Positions 46,510 to 53,774 of a stretch of 64,000 nucleotides of DNA are shown one piece after another. The DNA is from Pseudomonadota bacterium (GTDB lineage: Bacteria; Myxococcota_A; Polyangia; GCA-2747355), in the NCBI GenBank assembly GCA_016702545.1, contig JADJDT010000043.1, positions 124,001 to 188,000 of the forward strand. The letters are read 5' to 3'. Position 1 is the first letter of the stretch, and each line of letters opens with the position of its first letter. The notes below the pieces were generated by a model. The model ran no database searches. It was not told the origin of the DNA and saw only the letters and a list, made by a program, of their open reading frames with translations. The position numbers and the translations under genes are program-made.

Positions 46510-46761
46510 TCAGCTCTCGTCGCGGTTCTGCTGGCGCAGCCGCGCTTGCGCCTCGCGTTCGGCGAGCTCCTCGGCGAACATCGTCAACGACAGCGGGCAG
46601 GGCGGTACGTTCGAATCGACGTGTTGGCAGTCGCGCTGGTCGCACTGGACGTAGGGGTGATCCGCCCCGCTAAACCGGCCTGGATGGCGGGTTCGAAGCT
46701 GAATCTGCACGGTCTCGTGCACCACCGGACATTCGAAGGGCTGCCGTTTTCTGGCCGCCAT
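46510..46761 (-). CDS. small cysteine-containing protein, unknown (83 aa)
   Basis: Not recognised. It has 83 residues with ATG at 46761. The N-terminal half carries a possible metal site: FECPVVHE, then YVQCDQRDCQHVD and VPPCPLS, that is four Cys and several His spaced as in small zinc-ribbon-like proteins. The C-terminal half is a charged helix (FAEELAEREAQARLRQQN). It lies between the genes at 46795 and 45534 on the same strand, so an operon is likely. Confidence 0.6.
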   Translation of the reverse strand: MAARKRQPFECPVVHETVQIQLRTRHPGRFSGADHPYVQCDQRDCQHVDSNVPPCPLSLTMFAEELAEREAQARLRQQNRDES

Positions 46762-46794
46762 GGCCTCTCTCCCGGGTCCTGGCGCGGGGCCGCG

Positions 46795-47082
46795 CTAGTC
46801 CGTCTCGAACCAGGCCGCCGCGCTACCGACGCCGGCCACGGCCTGGGGCAACATGTGCCGCAGTTGGTTGCGCACCCGTGCGCCATCGAGGTTCATCACC
46901 TGGCAGATGCCAGGAAAGGAAGTAATGCCGGTCTCGTCGTCTGCCCCCTCGAAGAGCCAGGCACGAGCAGCCTCGGCCAGCTGTCGCTCCTCGTCGGTTC
47001 GCCCGCGCCGGTAGACCAGCAGATCGCGCACGGCACGCGCGAACACCGCCGCGAGCAGTCGCTTTTCGGCCTCACCGTCCAT
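46795..47082 (-). CDS. hypothetical protein (95 aa)
   Basis: A 95-residue helical, acidic protein with ATG at 47082. It begins MDGEAEKRLLAAVFARAVRDLL; a central part EAARAWLFEGADDETGITSF contains the aromatic 'AWLF'; the end has a predicted recognition-type helix (ICQVMNLDGARVRNQLRHML). A helix-turn-helix-like role in DNA binding is conceivable but not shown. From memory similar short proteins occur in Deltaproteobacteria; I could not search. It is the first gene of the minus-strand run 47082-45534. Confidence 0.6.
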   Translation of the reverse strand: MDGEAEKRLLAAVFARAVRDLLVYRRGRTDEERQLAEAARAWLFEGADDETGITSFPGICQVMNLDGARVRNQLRHMLPQAVAGVGSAAAWFETD

Positions 47083-47261
47083 TACGCGCGCACCCTACTC
47101 CCCGCACGGCAGGAGACGGCTCCTCCGCGGATGGCGTGAATACTCGCCGGACGACGATGATGTGATGAGTGATGATTCGAACGATCGTTCGAAGGTTGCG
47201 TGGGCCCTGCGCGGCCCCACCGCACCGCGCCCGACGACCCGTCGGGCGTGCCGATCCGGAG

Positions 47262-47424
47262 CTAGAGCACCAATCGGGTTGACTCCCGTCGCGAGGCTTG
47301 CCCTTGAAATCATTGGCGTCGTTGCTCGTCGGTTGCCTGTCAACAGCAGGCGCCCTCGTCGCGCCTAGCCAATGATTCCAATTGCTTCACCTCGCTCGGT
47401 CCGTCAACCCGATCGGTGCTCTAG
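47262..47424. repeat. long palindromic repeat, copy C2
   Basis: Inverted repeat of 163 bp. The left arm starts CTAGAGCACCAATCGGGTTG at 47262 and the right arm, reverse complemented from 47424, starts CTAGAGCACCGATCGGGTTG; pairing continues imperfectly over about 55 bp to CATTGGC. The core has GTTGCTCGTCGGTTGC and GCGCCCTCGTCGCGCC, shared with copy C1 at 3651-3836 although the arms differ. It lies downstream of the minus-strand gene ending at 47545. The flanks 47083-47261 and 47425-47544 hold no gene. Confidence 0.65.
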
Positions 47425-47544
47425 GAAACCGGACCCTCCGAGCGGGGTCCGGGTGGCGGCCAGGCCCCACCTCACTGCCAACGAAGCTGCCCACCTCACT
47501 GCCAACAAAGCTGACTGTCAGGGTTTTCACCGCCGCCGCTCAGT

Positions 47545-47748
47545 TCACTGAGAGAGCGGCAGCGGTGCGGCTGCTGAATCGGTCGTTGGCTCGTCGCTCG
47601 CGAGGGCGGCAGTTCCGGCGTGCGGAGCGGGCGTGACACGCACAGCCTCTTGGCGTTGCGCTTTGCGCTCCGTTTTCCGCTTGTGCCGTTCCTGCCGTGC
47701 AAGCTCCTTTTGCCGCTTGGTGAAGCCTGGCCTGCCGTCAAAAGCCAT
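47545..47748 (-). CDS. small basic protein (67 aa)
   Basis: Starts MAFDGRPGFTKRQKELARQE and continues as a strongly basic helix (RHKRKTERKAQRQEA), then a Thr/Ala/Pro tail. The ATG at 47748 directly follows the stop of the RRM gene, so translation is probably coupled. Short proteins of the type 'RP.F.KRQKE.AR..K...K' accompany RNA-binding protein genes in Deltaproteobacteria as far as I recall. A nucleic-acid- or ribosome-related role is plausible; not shown. Confidence 0.65.
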   Translation of the reverse strand: MAFDGRPGFTKRQKELARQERHKRKTERKAQRQEAVRVTPAPHAGTAALASDEPTTDSAAAPLPLSQ

Positions 47749-48135
47749 CTACCAGCGCCTGCCCTGGCGTCCGCCCGGGGCGCCGCCGCCCTCGCGGCCG
47801 CGACCACCACCACCACCACCACCACCGCCGCCGCCGCCGCCGCCGGGTCCGCCCCAGCCGCCGCCGCCGCCGCCGCCGCGGGACTCGCGCTCACGCGCCT
47901 CGTTGACCTTCAGCCGACGACCGTCGAGCTCCTGCCCGTCGAGGGCGGAGATTGCCGCTTGCGCGTCAGCTGCCGTACCCATCTCGACGAAGCCGAAGCC
48001 GCGCGAACGGCCGGTTTCGCGGTCTGTGACGATCTTCGCCTCGACGACCGTGCGCCCGTCCTGCTCGAAAGCAGCGCGCAGCTCCGTATCCGTCGTCCCG
48101 AACCCCAGGTTGCCCACATACAGACGTGTTCCCAT
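47749..48135 (-). CDS. RRM-domain, glycine-rich RNA-binding protein
   Basis: A single RRM domain followed by a glycine-rich tail, 128 residues. RNP2 is LYVGNL (residues 5-10) and RNP1 is RGFGFVEM (about residues 45-52); the rest of the fold (AAISALDGQELDGRRLKVNEA in parts) is complete. The tail is Gly-rich with a long run encoded by GGN triplets (about 47800-47880), then RQGRRW. Bacterial glycine-rich RRM proteins are mostly linked to cold shock or RNA chaperoning. The small basic gene follows without a gap. Confidence 0.9.
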   Translation of the reverse strand: MGTRLYVGNLGFGTTDTELRAAFEQDGRTVVEAKIVTDRETGRSRGFGFVEMGTAADAQAAISALDGQELDGRRLKVNEARERESRGGGGGGGWGGPGGGGGGGGGGGGGGRGREGGGAPGGRQGRRW

Positions 48136-48455
48136 CGCGATCTGATCCCATTCCTCGGGTCACTCACTGACCCGCATTGCTCGGGGCTACGCCGCACATC
48201 GAACCCCGATGTGCCCTTTTGGCGACCCCCGTGTTTGCTGTCACCGCACGGCCCCGAGACTCGCTCCCAGATCAGCGCGGAAACGAGTCACCTTCACCAC
48301 TGGGTCGCGCCTTTGTCAAGTGGATTCGAGCCGAGCTTAGGGCCGGCGGCCGCGCCTTGTCAGCCCCAGGCAAAGGTGCTAGCCGTACACGCCGTCACAG
48401 AAGGGCTTTCGGGGGGGGGCTGGGGGCCTTGGGGCGCCTCTCGCAGGGGAGATCG
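48136..48455. other. divergent intergenic region between RRM and ExbB genes
   Basis: A 320-bp gap. The RRM gene (minus) has its leader here, and the exbB gene (plus) starts at 48456. No clear -35/-10 pair, cold-box or Fur-type inverted repeat was recognised. Reading frames crossing it on the plus strand up to 48455 have no conserved content and were not called. Confidence 0.5.
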
Positions 48456-49139
48456 ATGGACCTCGTTCAGCTGCTGCTCAAGACCATGATCGTCACCGGC
48501 GCGAGCTGGGTGCTCTGGGCGCTCGTGGCGCTGTCGGTGCTGAGTCTCGGCATCATCCTCGAGCGGACCTTCGTGTTCCATCGGCTCGGGGGCGATGCCG
48601 CGGAGCTGGGCGAGCGACTCGTCACCTATCTCGAGGTCGGCGATCTGGAGAAGGCGCGCCGGATGCTCGGCTCGCTGCCTTCGGTGGCGGCGCGGGTGGC
48701 CTACGAGGGGCTGCTGGCCTTCGAGAAGGGGCCGGAGTCGGCGGCCGAGGCGATGGCGGCGGCCAAGGCGATGCAGCGCACTCGGATGGAGGAGCGCCTC
48801 GCCATTTTGGGCACGCTCGGGAACAACGCGCCCTTCATCGGGCTGTTGGGCACGGTGATCGGCATCATCAAGGCCTTCCATGACCTCTCGGTCGATAATG
48901 CGGGCGCGGCCAAGGCGGTGATGGGCGGGATCTCGGAGGCGCTCGTGGCCACGGCGATGGGGCTCTTCGTCGCGATTCCGGCGGTGATGGCCTTCAATTA
49001 CTTCCAGCGCCGGATCCGGGCGCAGATCACCGCCTCGGACGGACTGGTGCACCTGCTCCTGGCTGAGCTGCGGCGCCGGCCCGAGGCGGGGCTGCGGGCG
49101 CCCCAAGGATCCGCACAGGGACCCCAGGGATCCGCATAG
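48456..49139 (+). CDS. exbB: MotA/TolQ/ExbB proton channel protein
   Basis: Proton-channel subunit of a TonB/Tol energising complex. It has 227 residues. ATG at 48456 follows AGGGGAG. Three helices: WVLWALVALSVLSLGIILERT in parts near the N-terminus, then NNAPFIGLLGTVIGIIKAF and SEALVATAMGLFVAIPAVMAFN in parts. The cytoplasmic loop contains the usual ERLAILGTLGNNAP. The C-terminal tail has a short GS/QG repeat (APQGSAQGPQGSA). ExbD and TonB genes follow directly. Confidence 0.92.
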   Translation: MDLVQLLLKTMIVTGASWVLWALVALSVLSLGIILERTFVFHRLGGDAAELGERLVTYLEVGDLEKARRMLGSLPSVAARVAYEGLLAFEKGPESAAEAMAAAKAMQRTRMEERLAILGTLGNNAPFIGLLGTVIGIIKAFHDLSVDNAGAAKAVMGGISEALVATAMGLFVAIPAVMAFNYFQRRIRAQITASDGLVHLLLAELRRRPEAGLRAPQGSAQGPQGSA

Positions 49140-49153
49140 GTATAGGTGAGCCG

Positions 49154-49579
49154 ATGGCGGGCGGCACCGAGCTGCACGATGACGACCAGGACGAGCGGTT
49201 GATCACGGAGATCAACGTGACGCCTCTGGTCGACATCATGCTCGTGCTGTTGATCGTGTTCATGGTCACGGCGAGCTTCATCGTCAGTCCATCGATGAAG
49301 GTCGAGCTGCCGAGCGGCGCCGGGAAGGCCCAGGCCGATCGGCAGCCGGACGTGGTCGTTGTCGTGAACCGCAGCGGCGAAATCGAGATCGGCCAGCAGA
49401 AGCTGTCACTCGAGCAGATGGCGGTGGCGCTGCGTCGCGAGCACCGGGGCAAGCCGACCGCGCGGCTGCTGGTGGTCGCTGACCGCAAGGCGTATCATGG
49501 CACGGTCGTGCGGGTGATGGACGCGGCGCGCTCGATCGGCTTCGAGCGCCTCGGTGTCGCAGTGGAAGGCAAGCCCTGA
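49154..49579 (+). CDS. exbD: ExbD/TolR biopolymer transport protein
   Basis: Stator partner of ExbB, 141 residues. N-terminal ITEINVTPLVDIMLVLLIVFMV is quoted in part as INVTPLVDIMLVLLIVF, with the key Asp; the periplasmic domain has VVVVNRSGEIEIGQQKL and LLVVADRKAYHGTVVRVMDAA in parts, followed by GFERLGVAVE. This is a standard ExbD, shorter than the two ExbDs near 7 kb. It starts 14 bp after exbB and precedes the TonB gene by 3 bases. Confidence 0.92.
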   Translation: MAGGTELHDDDQDERLITEINVTPLVDIMLVLLIVFMVTASFIVSPSMKVELPSGAGKAQADRQPDVVVVVNRSGEIEIGQQKLSLEQMAVALRREHRGKPTARLLVVADRKAYHGTVVRVMDAARSIGFERLGVAVEGKP

Positions 49580-49582
49580 GCG

Positions 49583-51130
49583 GTGGCGACGCAGCACACA
49601 ACGCCACGGACGCGGCGGTGCTTGGCCGACTCCCGGCCAGGCACGTCCCCGCGACACCCCGGCCGGGTCGCCCTGCGGTGGTCCGTGATCGCGTCGCTGG
49701 GCCTTCACCTCAATCTGGCGCTGATCCTGCTGCTGGTGCGCGAGCCGCCGCGGCCCCCGCCGCGCTCTCGCGCCGTCGAGGTCGAGCTCGCGGTCGCGCC
49801 CGCGCCGACGGCCATCGCCGCCCCGACGCTCCCGCCGGCGCTGCGCCCGCTCCGCGCGCGCCCCCCCGCCGTTCCTCCGCGCGTGGCGCCGACCGTCGTC
49901 CGCGAGGCGCCACCGCCGCCCGTGCCGCCGGCCGTCGAGCCCACGCGGCCGCTCAAACCGCTCGATCGGGCGCGCACCATGGTCGAGCTGGACACCCCGC
50001 GCAGCGAGCGCGAGCCGGACGAGGCGCGCTTCCTCTCCGACCAGAACCGCCGCGTGGAGCGAGAGACACGCGCCAAGCAGACGACGCTGGAACCCGGCGA
50101 TCAGCCGGCGCCGATGGAGCTCGCGTTGGCGACCGCGCCCCCGCCGAGCACGCCGGCCGAGCCACCGGCTGCGCGGTCCGGTGTGCGCGACGCGCCGGCC
50201 CAGCAGGCGCGCGACGCGCCGGCACCCGCGCCCGCGCCGCAGCCGCCGGCTGCACCCCCGCCCCGGGCCCCGCTGCTAGCGATGCGAGGCCGATCGCGAT
50301 CTGCCGCGGGGCCGGCCGGCGCCGACGCCACCCCTCCGCCGCAACTGGGGGCAGGCCGTCGGCCGGCGCTGGCAGCGTCGCCCGCGCCCGCGGGGACGCG
50401 CCCTTCGGCACCCGTGCTCTCGCTCGATCGCCTCGCGCTCGATCATCAGGGCTACGACCGCGTGTTCGGCGCCGGCGCCGCCCGCGAGCGCGAGTTGGCG
50501 CTGCGAACCCCGTCGGTCGCCCGCGGGGGCGTGGTGCAGGGGCGCTGGAACCGGCTGCGCGCGGCGCTGGAGAACTTCACGCCGGACGTGCGGCCGGGCA
50601 ACCAGACGGCGCTCAACACGCGCGCGGACCCCTTCGCGGTCTACATCGCTCGCATGCACCGGCGGATTCACACGCGCTGGGGTTTCGGCTTCTTGGTCAC
50701 GCTCGATCAGAAGCCGAACCATCACCCGCTCAACGACATGACGCTGCAGACGACGATCGAGATCGCCGTGGCGCCCGCGGGCGACGTGGCCAAGGCCACC
50801 ATCGTGCGGCCGAGCGGGCAACTGGTCTTCGACACGGCCGCGCTCGACACGGTCTTCAGCGCGGCGCCCTTTCCGCCCACGCCGGCGGCGATTCGCTCGG
50901 CCAACGGTCAGGTCTATCTGCACTGGAGTTTTCACCGCGACGAGCGCCAGTGTGGCACCTTCGGCGTGCAGCCCTTCATCCTCACCGAGCCGGGCGACAG
51001 TCTGCGCCACAGCCAGCGCGACCCAGTGGGTGGGGCGGGGCGGGTGCGGTCGCGGTCGCGGGCCGCACGCACCGGCGCTCTAGACCGAAAACAAGCGCGT
51101 ATGAGCACAACGCGTTTGTTTTCGGTCTAG
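49583..51130 (+). CDS. tonB: TonB-family energy transducer
   Basis: Periplasm-spanning TonB-like protein of about 515 residues with GTG start. An N-terminal anchor is at residues 31-50 (SVIASLGLHLNLALILLLV); the long middle (about 55-290) is rich in Pro, Ala and Arg. The C-terminal domain matches TonB/TolA-type (YIARMHRRIHTRWGFGFL, TIEIAVAPAGDVAKATIVRPSG in parts, FDTAALDTVFSAAPFPPTP in parts, VYLHWSF). The last ~35 residues, from about GGAGRVRSR, are low complexity, and the stop TAG lies in the right arm of the palindrome at 51079-51131. The partner receptors are not in this window. Confidence 0.85.
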   Translation: MATQHTTPRTRRCLADSRPGTSPRHPGRVALRWSVIASLGLHLNLALILLLVREPPRPPPRSRAVEVELAVAPAPTAIAAPTLPPALRPLRARPPAVPPRVAPTVVREAPPPPVPPAVEPTRPLKPLDRARTMVELDTPRSEREPDEARFLSDQNRRVERETRAKQTTLEPGDQPAPMELALATAPPPSTPAEPPAARSGVRDAPAQQARDAPAPAPAPQPPAAPPPRAPLLAMRGRSRSAAGPAGADATPPPQLGAGRRPALAASPAPAGTRPSAPVLSLDRLALDHQGYDRVFGAGAARERELALRTPSVARGGVVQGRWNRLRAALENFTPDVRPGNQTALNTRADPFAVYIARMHRRIHTRWGFGFLVTLDQKPNHHPLNDMTLQTTIEIAVAPAGDVAKATIVRPSGQLVFDTAALDTVFSAAPFPPTPAAIRSANGQVYLHWSFHRDERQCGTFGVQPFILTEPGDSLRHSQRDPVGGAGRVRSRSRAARTGALDRKQARMSTTRLFSV

Positions 51131-51131
51131 A
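51079..51131. terminator. 22-bp palindrome at the 3' end of tonB
   Basis: Left arm TCTAGACCGAAAACAAGCGC (51079 on) and right arm to 51131 pair over 22 bp with one mismatch; the loop is nine bases (ATGAGCACA). It includes the tonB stop codon. It may be a terminator or a repeat end; the outer CTAG is shared with the ends of elements at 7525 and 47262. Confidence 0.6.
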
Positions 51132-51147
51132 CGAGCCGACAGGCGAG

Positions 51148-51221
51148 CGTTATGGGGTGAAGTCGCGGGGATTCACTCCCCGCGACGAGGGGGCTTTGCG
51201 AAAGCCCCCTGAAGCATAACG
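51148..51221. other. multi-branched hairpin structure
   Basis: An outer stem CGTTATG (51148-51154) with CATAACG (51215-51221) encloses two perfect hairpins: GTCGCGGGG/CCCCGCGAC (51162-51170 with 51178-51186) and AGGGGGCTTT/AAAGCCCCCT (51188-51197 with 51201-51210). A further small hairpin GCCCC/GGGGC follows near 51242-51257. This forms a three-way junction in single-stranded DNA or RNA. It does not match tRNA. Function unknown. Confidence 0.6.
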
Positions 51222-51324
51222 GGAGCGCGAGAGTTGCCTTGGCCCCCTCGTTGGGGCGAGTGTAGGCGCCGCGCCGGCGGTCGGCCACGGCGACCGGGGC
51301 TGGTGTCGGCGTACCTGGGCCGCG

Positions 51325-51705
51325 ATGAACACACCACTGCTGCAGCAGCTGAGCGAGGCGTGTGCGGATGCAGTAGCGGTGCTGCTGCTGCGAGACGACG
51401 GCGTGCCGATCGCTCAGGTCTCGCGGAGCGTCTCGACCGACGTCGCGCGCCCGCCGAGCGCGACGTCCGAGAGCCTGGGGCCGCAGCTGGTGGGGGTGTT
51501 GCTGGAGGTCCGTCGCACGGCGCAGGTGCTGGAGTATGGGGCGATGGCCGAGATCGAGGTCTCCAGCGATCGTTTGACGCTGCTGGTGCGCGCCGTCGGC
51601 CTGCGGCACTATCTCGCGCTGATACTGGCGCCCGACGGCAACGTTGGGCGGGGACGTTTCCTGCTGCGCACCTTCGGTCCGCGCCTGGCCGCAGTGCTCG
51701 CATGA
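51325..51705 (+). CDS. Roadblock/LC7-type domain protein
   Basis: A 126-residue protein with ATG at 51325. The pattern (LQQLSEACADAVAVLLLRDDG then PIAQVS in two strands, a helix LGPQLVGVLLEVRRTAQVL, and strands TLLVRAVGLRHYLALILAPDG in parts with a final RFLLRTFGPRLA) fits Roadblock/LC7 (MglB-like) folds, which regulate small GTPases in myxobacteria. The similarity is by pattern only. It precedes accB by 46 bp on the same strand. Confidence 0.6.
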   Translation: MNTPLLQQLSEACADAVAVLLLRDDGVPIAQVSRSVSTDVARPPSATSESLGPQLVGVLLEVRRTAQVLEYGAMAEIEVSSDRLTLLVRAVGLRHYLALILAPDGNVGRGRFLLRTFGPRLAAVLA

Positions 51706-51751
51706 GCATGGTCGGGCGCGGTCCCTGGGGCGCTCCATGGGGCTGAGCACG

Positions 51752-52274
<523 letters not shown>

Positions 52275-52290
52275 GGGGCGCGGCCTGCCG

Positions 52291-53654
52291 ATGACAGCCG
52301 GCTCGCGCAGCTTCTCCAAGGTGTTGATCGCCAACCGCGGCGAGATCGCGCTGCGCATCCTGCGCGCCTGCCGCGAGCTCGGCCTGCGCACGGTCGCCGT
52401 CTACTCGCAGGCCGATGCCGAGGCGTTGCACGTGCGCTTCGCCGATCAGGCGGTGTGCATCGGTCCGCCGCCCGCCCGCGACTCCTACCTCAACATCCCG
52501 GCGATCATCAGCGCGGCCGAGATCACCGGCGCGGATGCCGTTCACCCCGGCTACGGCTTTCTCGCCGAGAACGCCGAGTTCGCCGCGCTCTGCGAGCGTT
52601 GTGGGTTGGTCTTCATCGGTCCGTCTGCGCCGTTGATGGCGTTGATGGGCGACAAGGTGCGAGCGCGCGAGGCGATGGTCCGCGCCGGGGTGCCGGTGTT
52701 GCCGGGATCGGGCGTGCTGGCGACGGAGGACGAGCTGAGGCGCGCGGCCGGCGACATCGGCTACCCCTTGATCATCAAGGCCTGCGCCGGTGGCGGCGGC
52801 CGGGGAATGAAGATCGTCCGCGACGAGGGCGCGCTGGTGACGGCGTGGAGCATGGCGCGAACCGAGGCTCAGGCGGGCTTCGGCAACCCCGACGTCTACG
52901 TCGAGCGCTTCATCAGCGCGCCGCGCCACATCGAGATCCAGGTGATGGGCGATCGCCACGGACAGGTCGTGCACCTCGGTGAGCGCGAGTGCTCGATCCA
53001 GCGCCGGCACCAGAAGCTGGTGGAGGAGGCGCCCTCGGCCGTGCTCGACGCGGCGGCGCGTGAGCAGCTCGGCGGCCTCGCGGTACGAGCCTGCACCGCG
53101 GTCGGCTACGACAACGCGGGCACGCTGGAGTTCCTGAGGGACGAGAGCGGGCAGTGTTACTTCATGGAGATGAACACCCGCCTCCAGGTCGAGCACACGG
53201 TCACCGAGTTGGTTAGTGGCGTGGACATGGTGCAGGCGCAGCTGGCGGTCGCGGCGGGCGAGCGCCTGGCTTGGCGGCAGGAGCAGCTGCAGCTGCGGGG
53301 GCACGCCATCGAGTGCCGGATCAACGCCGAGGACCCTTGACCTTCGCCCCGTCCCCGGGGCGCATCACGGCGCTGCATTGGCCCGGTGGCTACGGCGTGC
53401 GGGTCGACACCGCCGCCTATGCTCAATATGTCGTGCCACCGCACTACGACTCGCTGATCGCCAAGCTCGTGGTCTGGGGTGCGACGCGTGACGAAGCGAT
53501 TCGTCGCTTGCGACGGGCGCTGGGCGAGCTCGTGATCGAGGGCATCGGCAGCAACGTCGGGCTGTTCCGGGAGATAGCGGCCAGCGATGACTTCGCCGCC
53601 GCGCGGCTCGATACGCACTTCCTCGAGCGGCTGGCCCAGGCGCGGCCGGGATGA
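52291..53654 (+). CDS. accC: biotin carboxylase subunit of acetyl-CoA carboxylase, frameshifted
   Basis: ATP-grasp enzyme that carboxylates biotin on AccB, about 454 residues after repair. In frame 1: KVLIANRGEIALRILRACRELG in parts, HPGYGFLAENAEFA, ACAGGGGRGMKIV, RHIEIQVMGDRHG, ECSIQRRHQKLVEEAPS, FMEMNTRLQVEHTVTE in parts, ending AEDP with a TGA at about 53338. In the next frame LTFAPSPGRITALHWPGGYGV in parts, YDSLIAKLVVWG and GIGSNVGLFREI complete the enzyme to 53654. One extra C in the run at 53334-53336 repairs it. Adjacent accB shows the same kind of defect. Confidence 0.9.
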
Positions 53655-53774
53655 GGGCTCGACCGGGGCGAGGTTACTGGATCGCCCGAGCCGCGAGAGC
53701 ATGATACCCTCGCCAACGACCCGTGCCGGGGCGGTCTCGGAGGGGCTGCTGGTGATTTGGCGTAAGAACTGACG

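Noticed and set aside
47800..47880. Triplet repeat that might be a microsatellite or CRISPR-like repeat
   Set aside because: It encodes the glycine run of the RRM protein; there are no spacers.
51148..51221. Possible integron attC site
   Set aside because: The outer ends read GTTA...TAAC, the reverse order of attC core sites, and no integrase or gene cassettes are present.
53334..53340. Programmed frameshift in accC
   Set aside because: No slippery heptamer or downstream stimulatory structure was found, and the same defect type occurs in many unrelated genes here.
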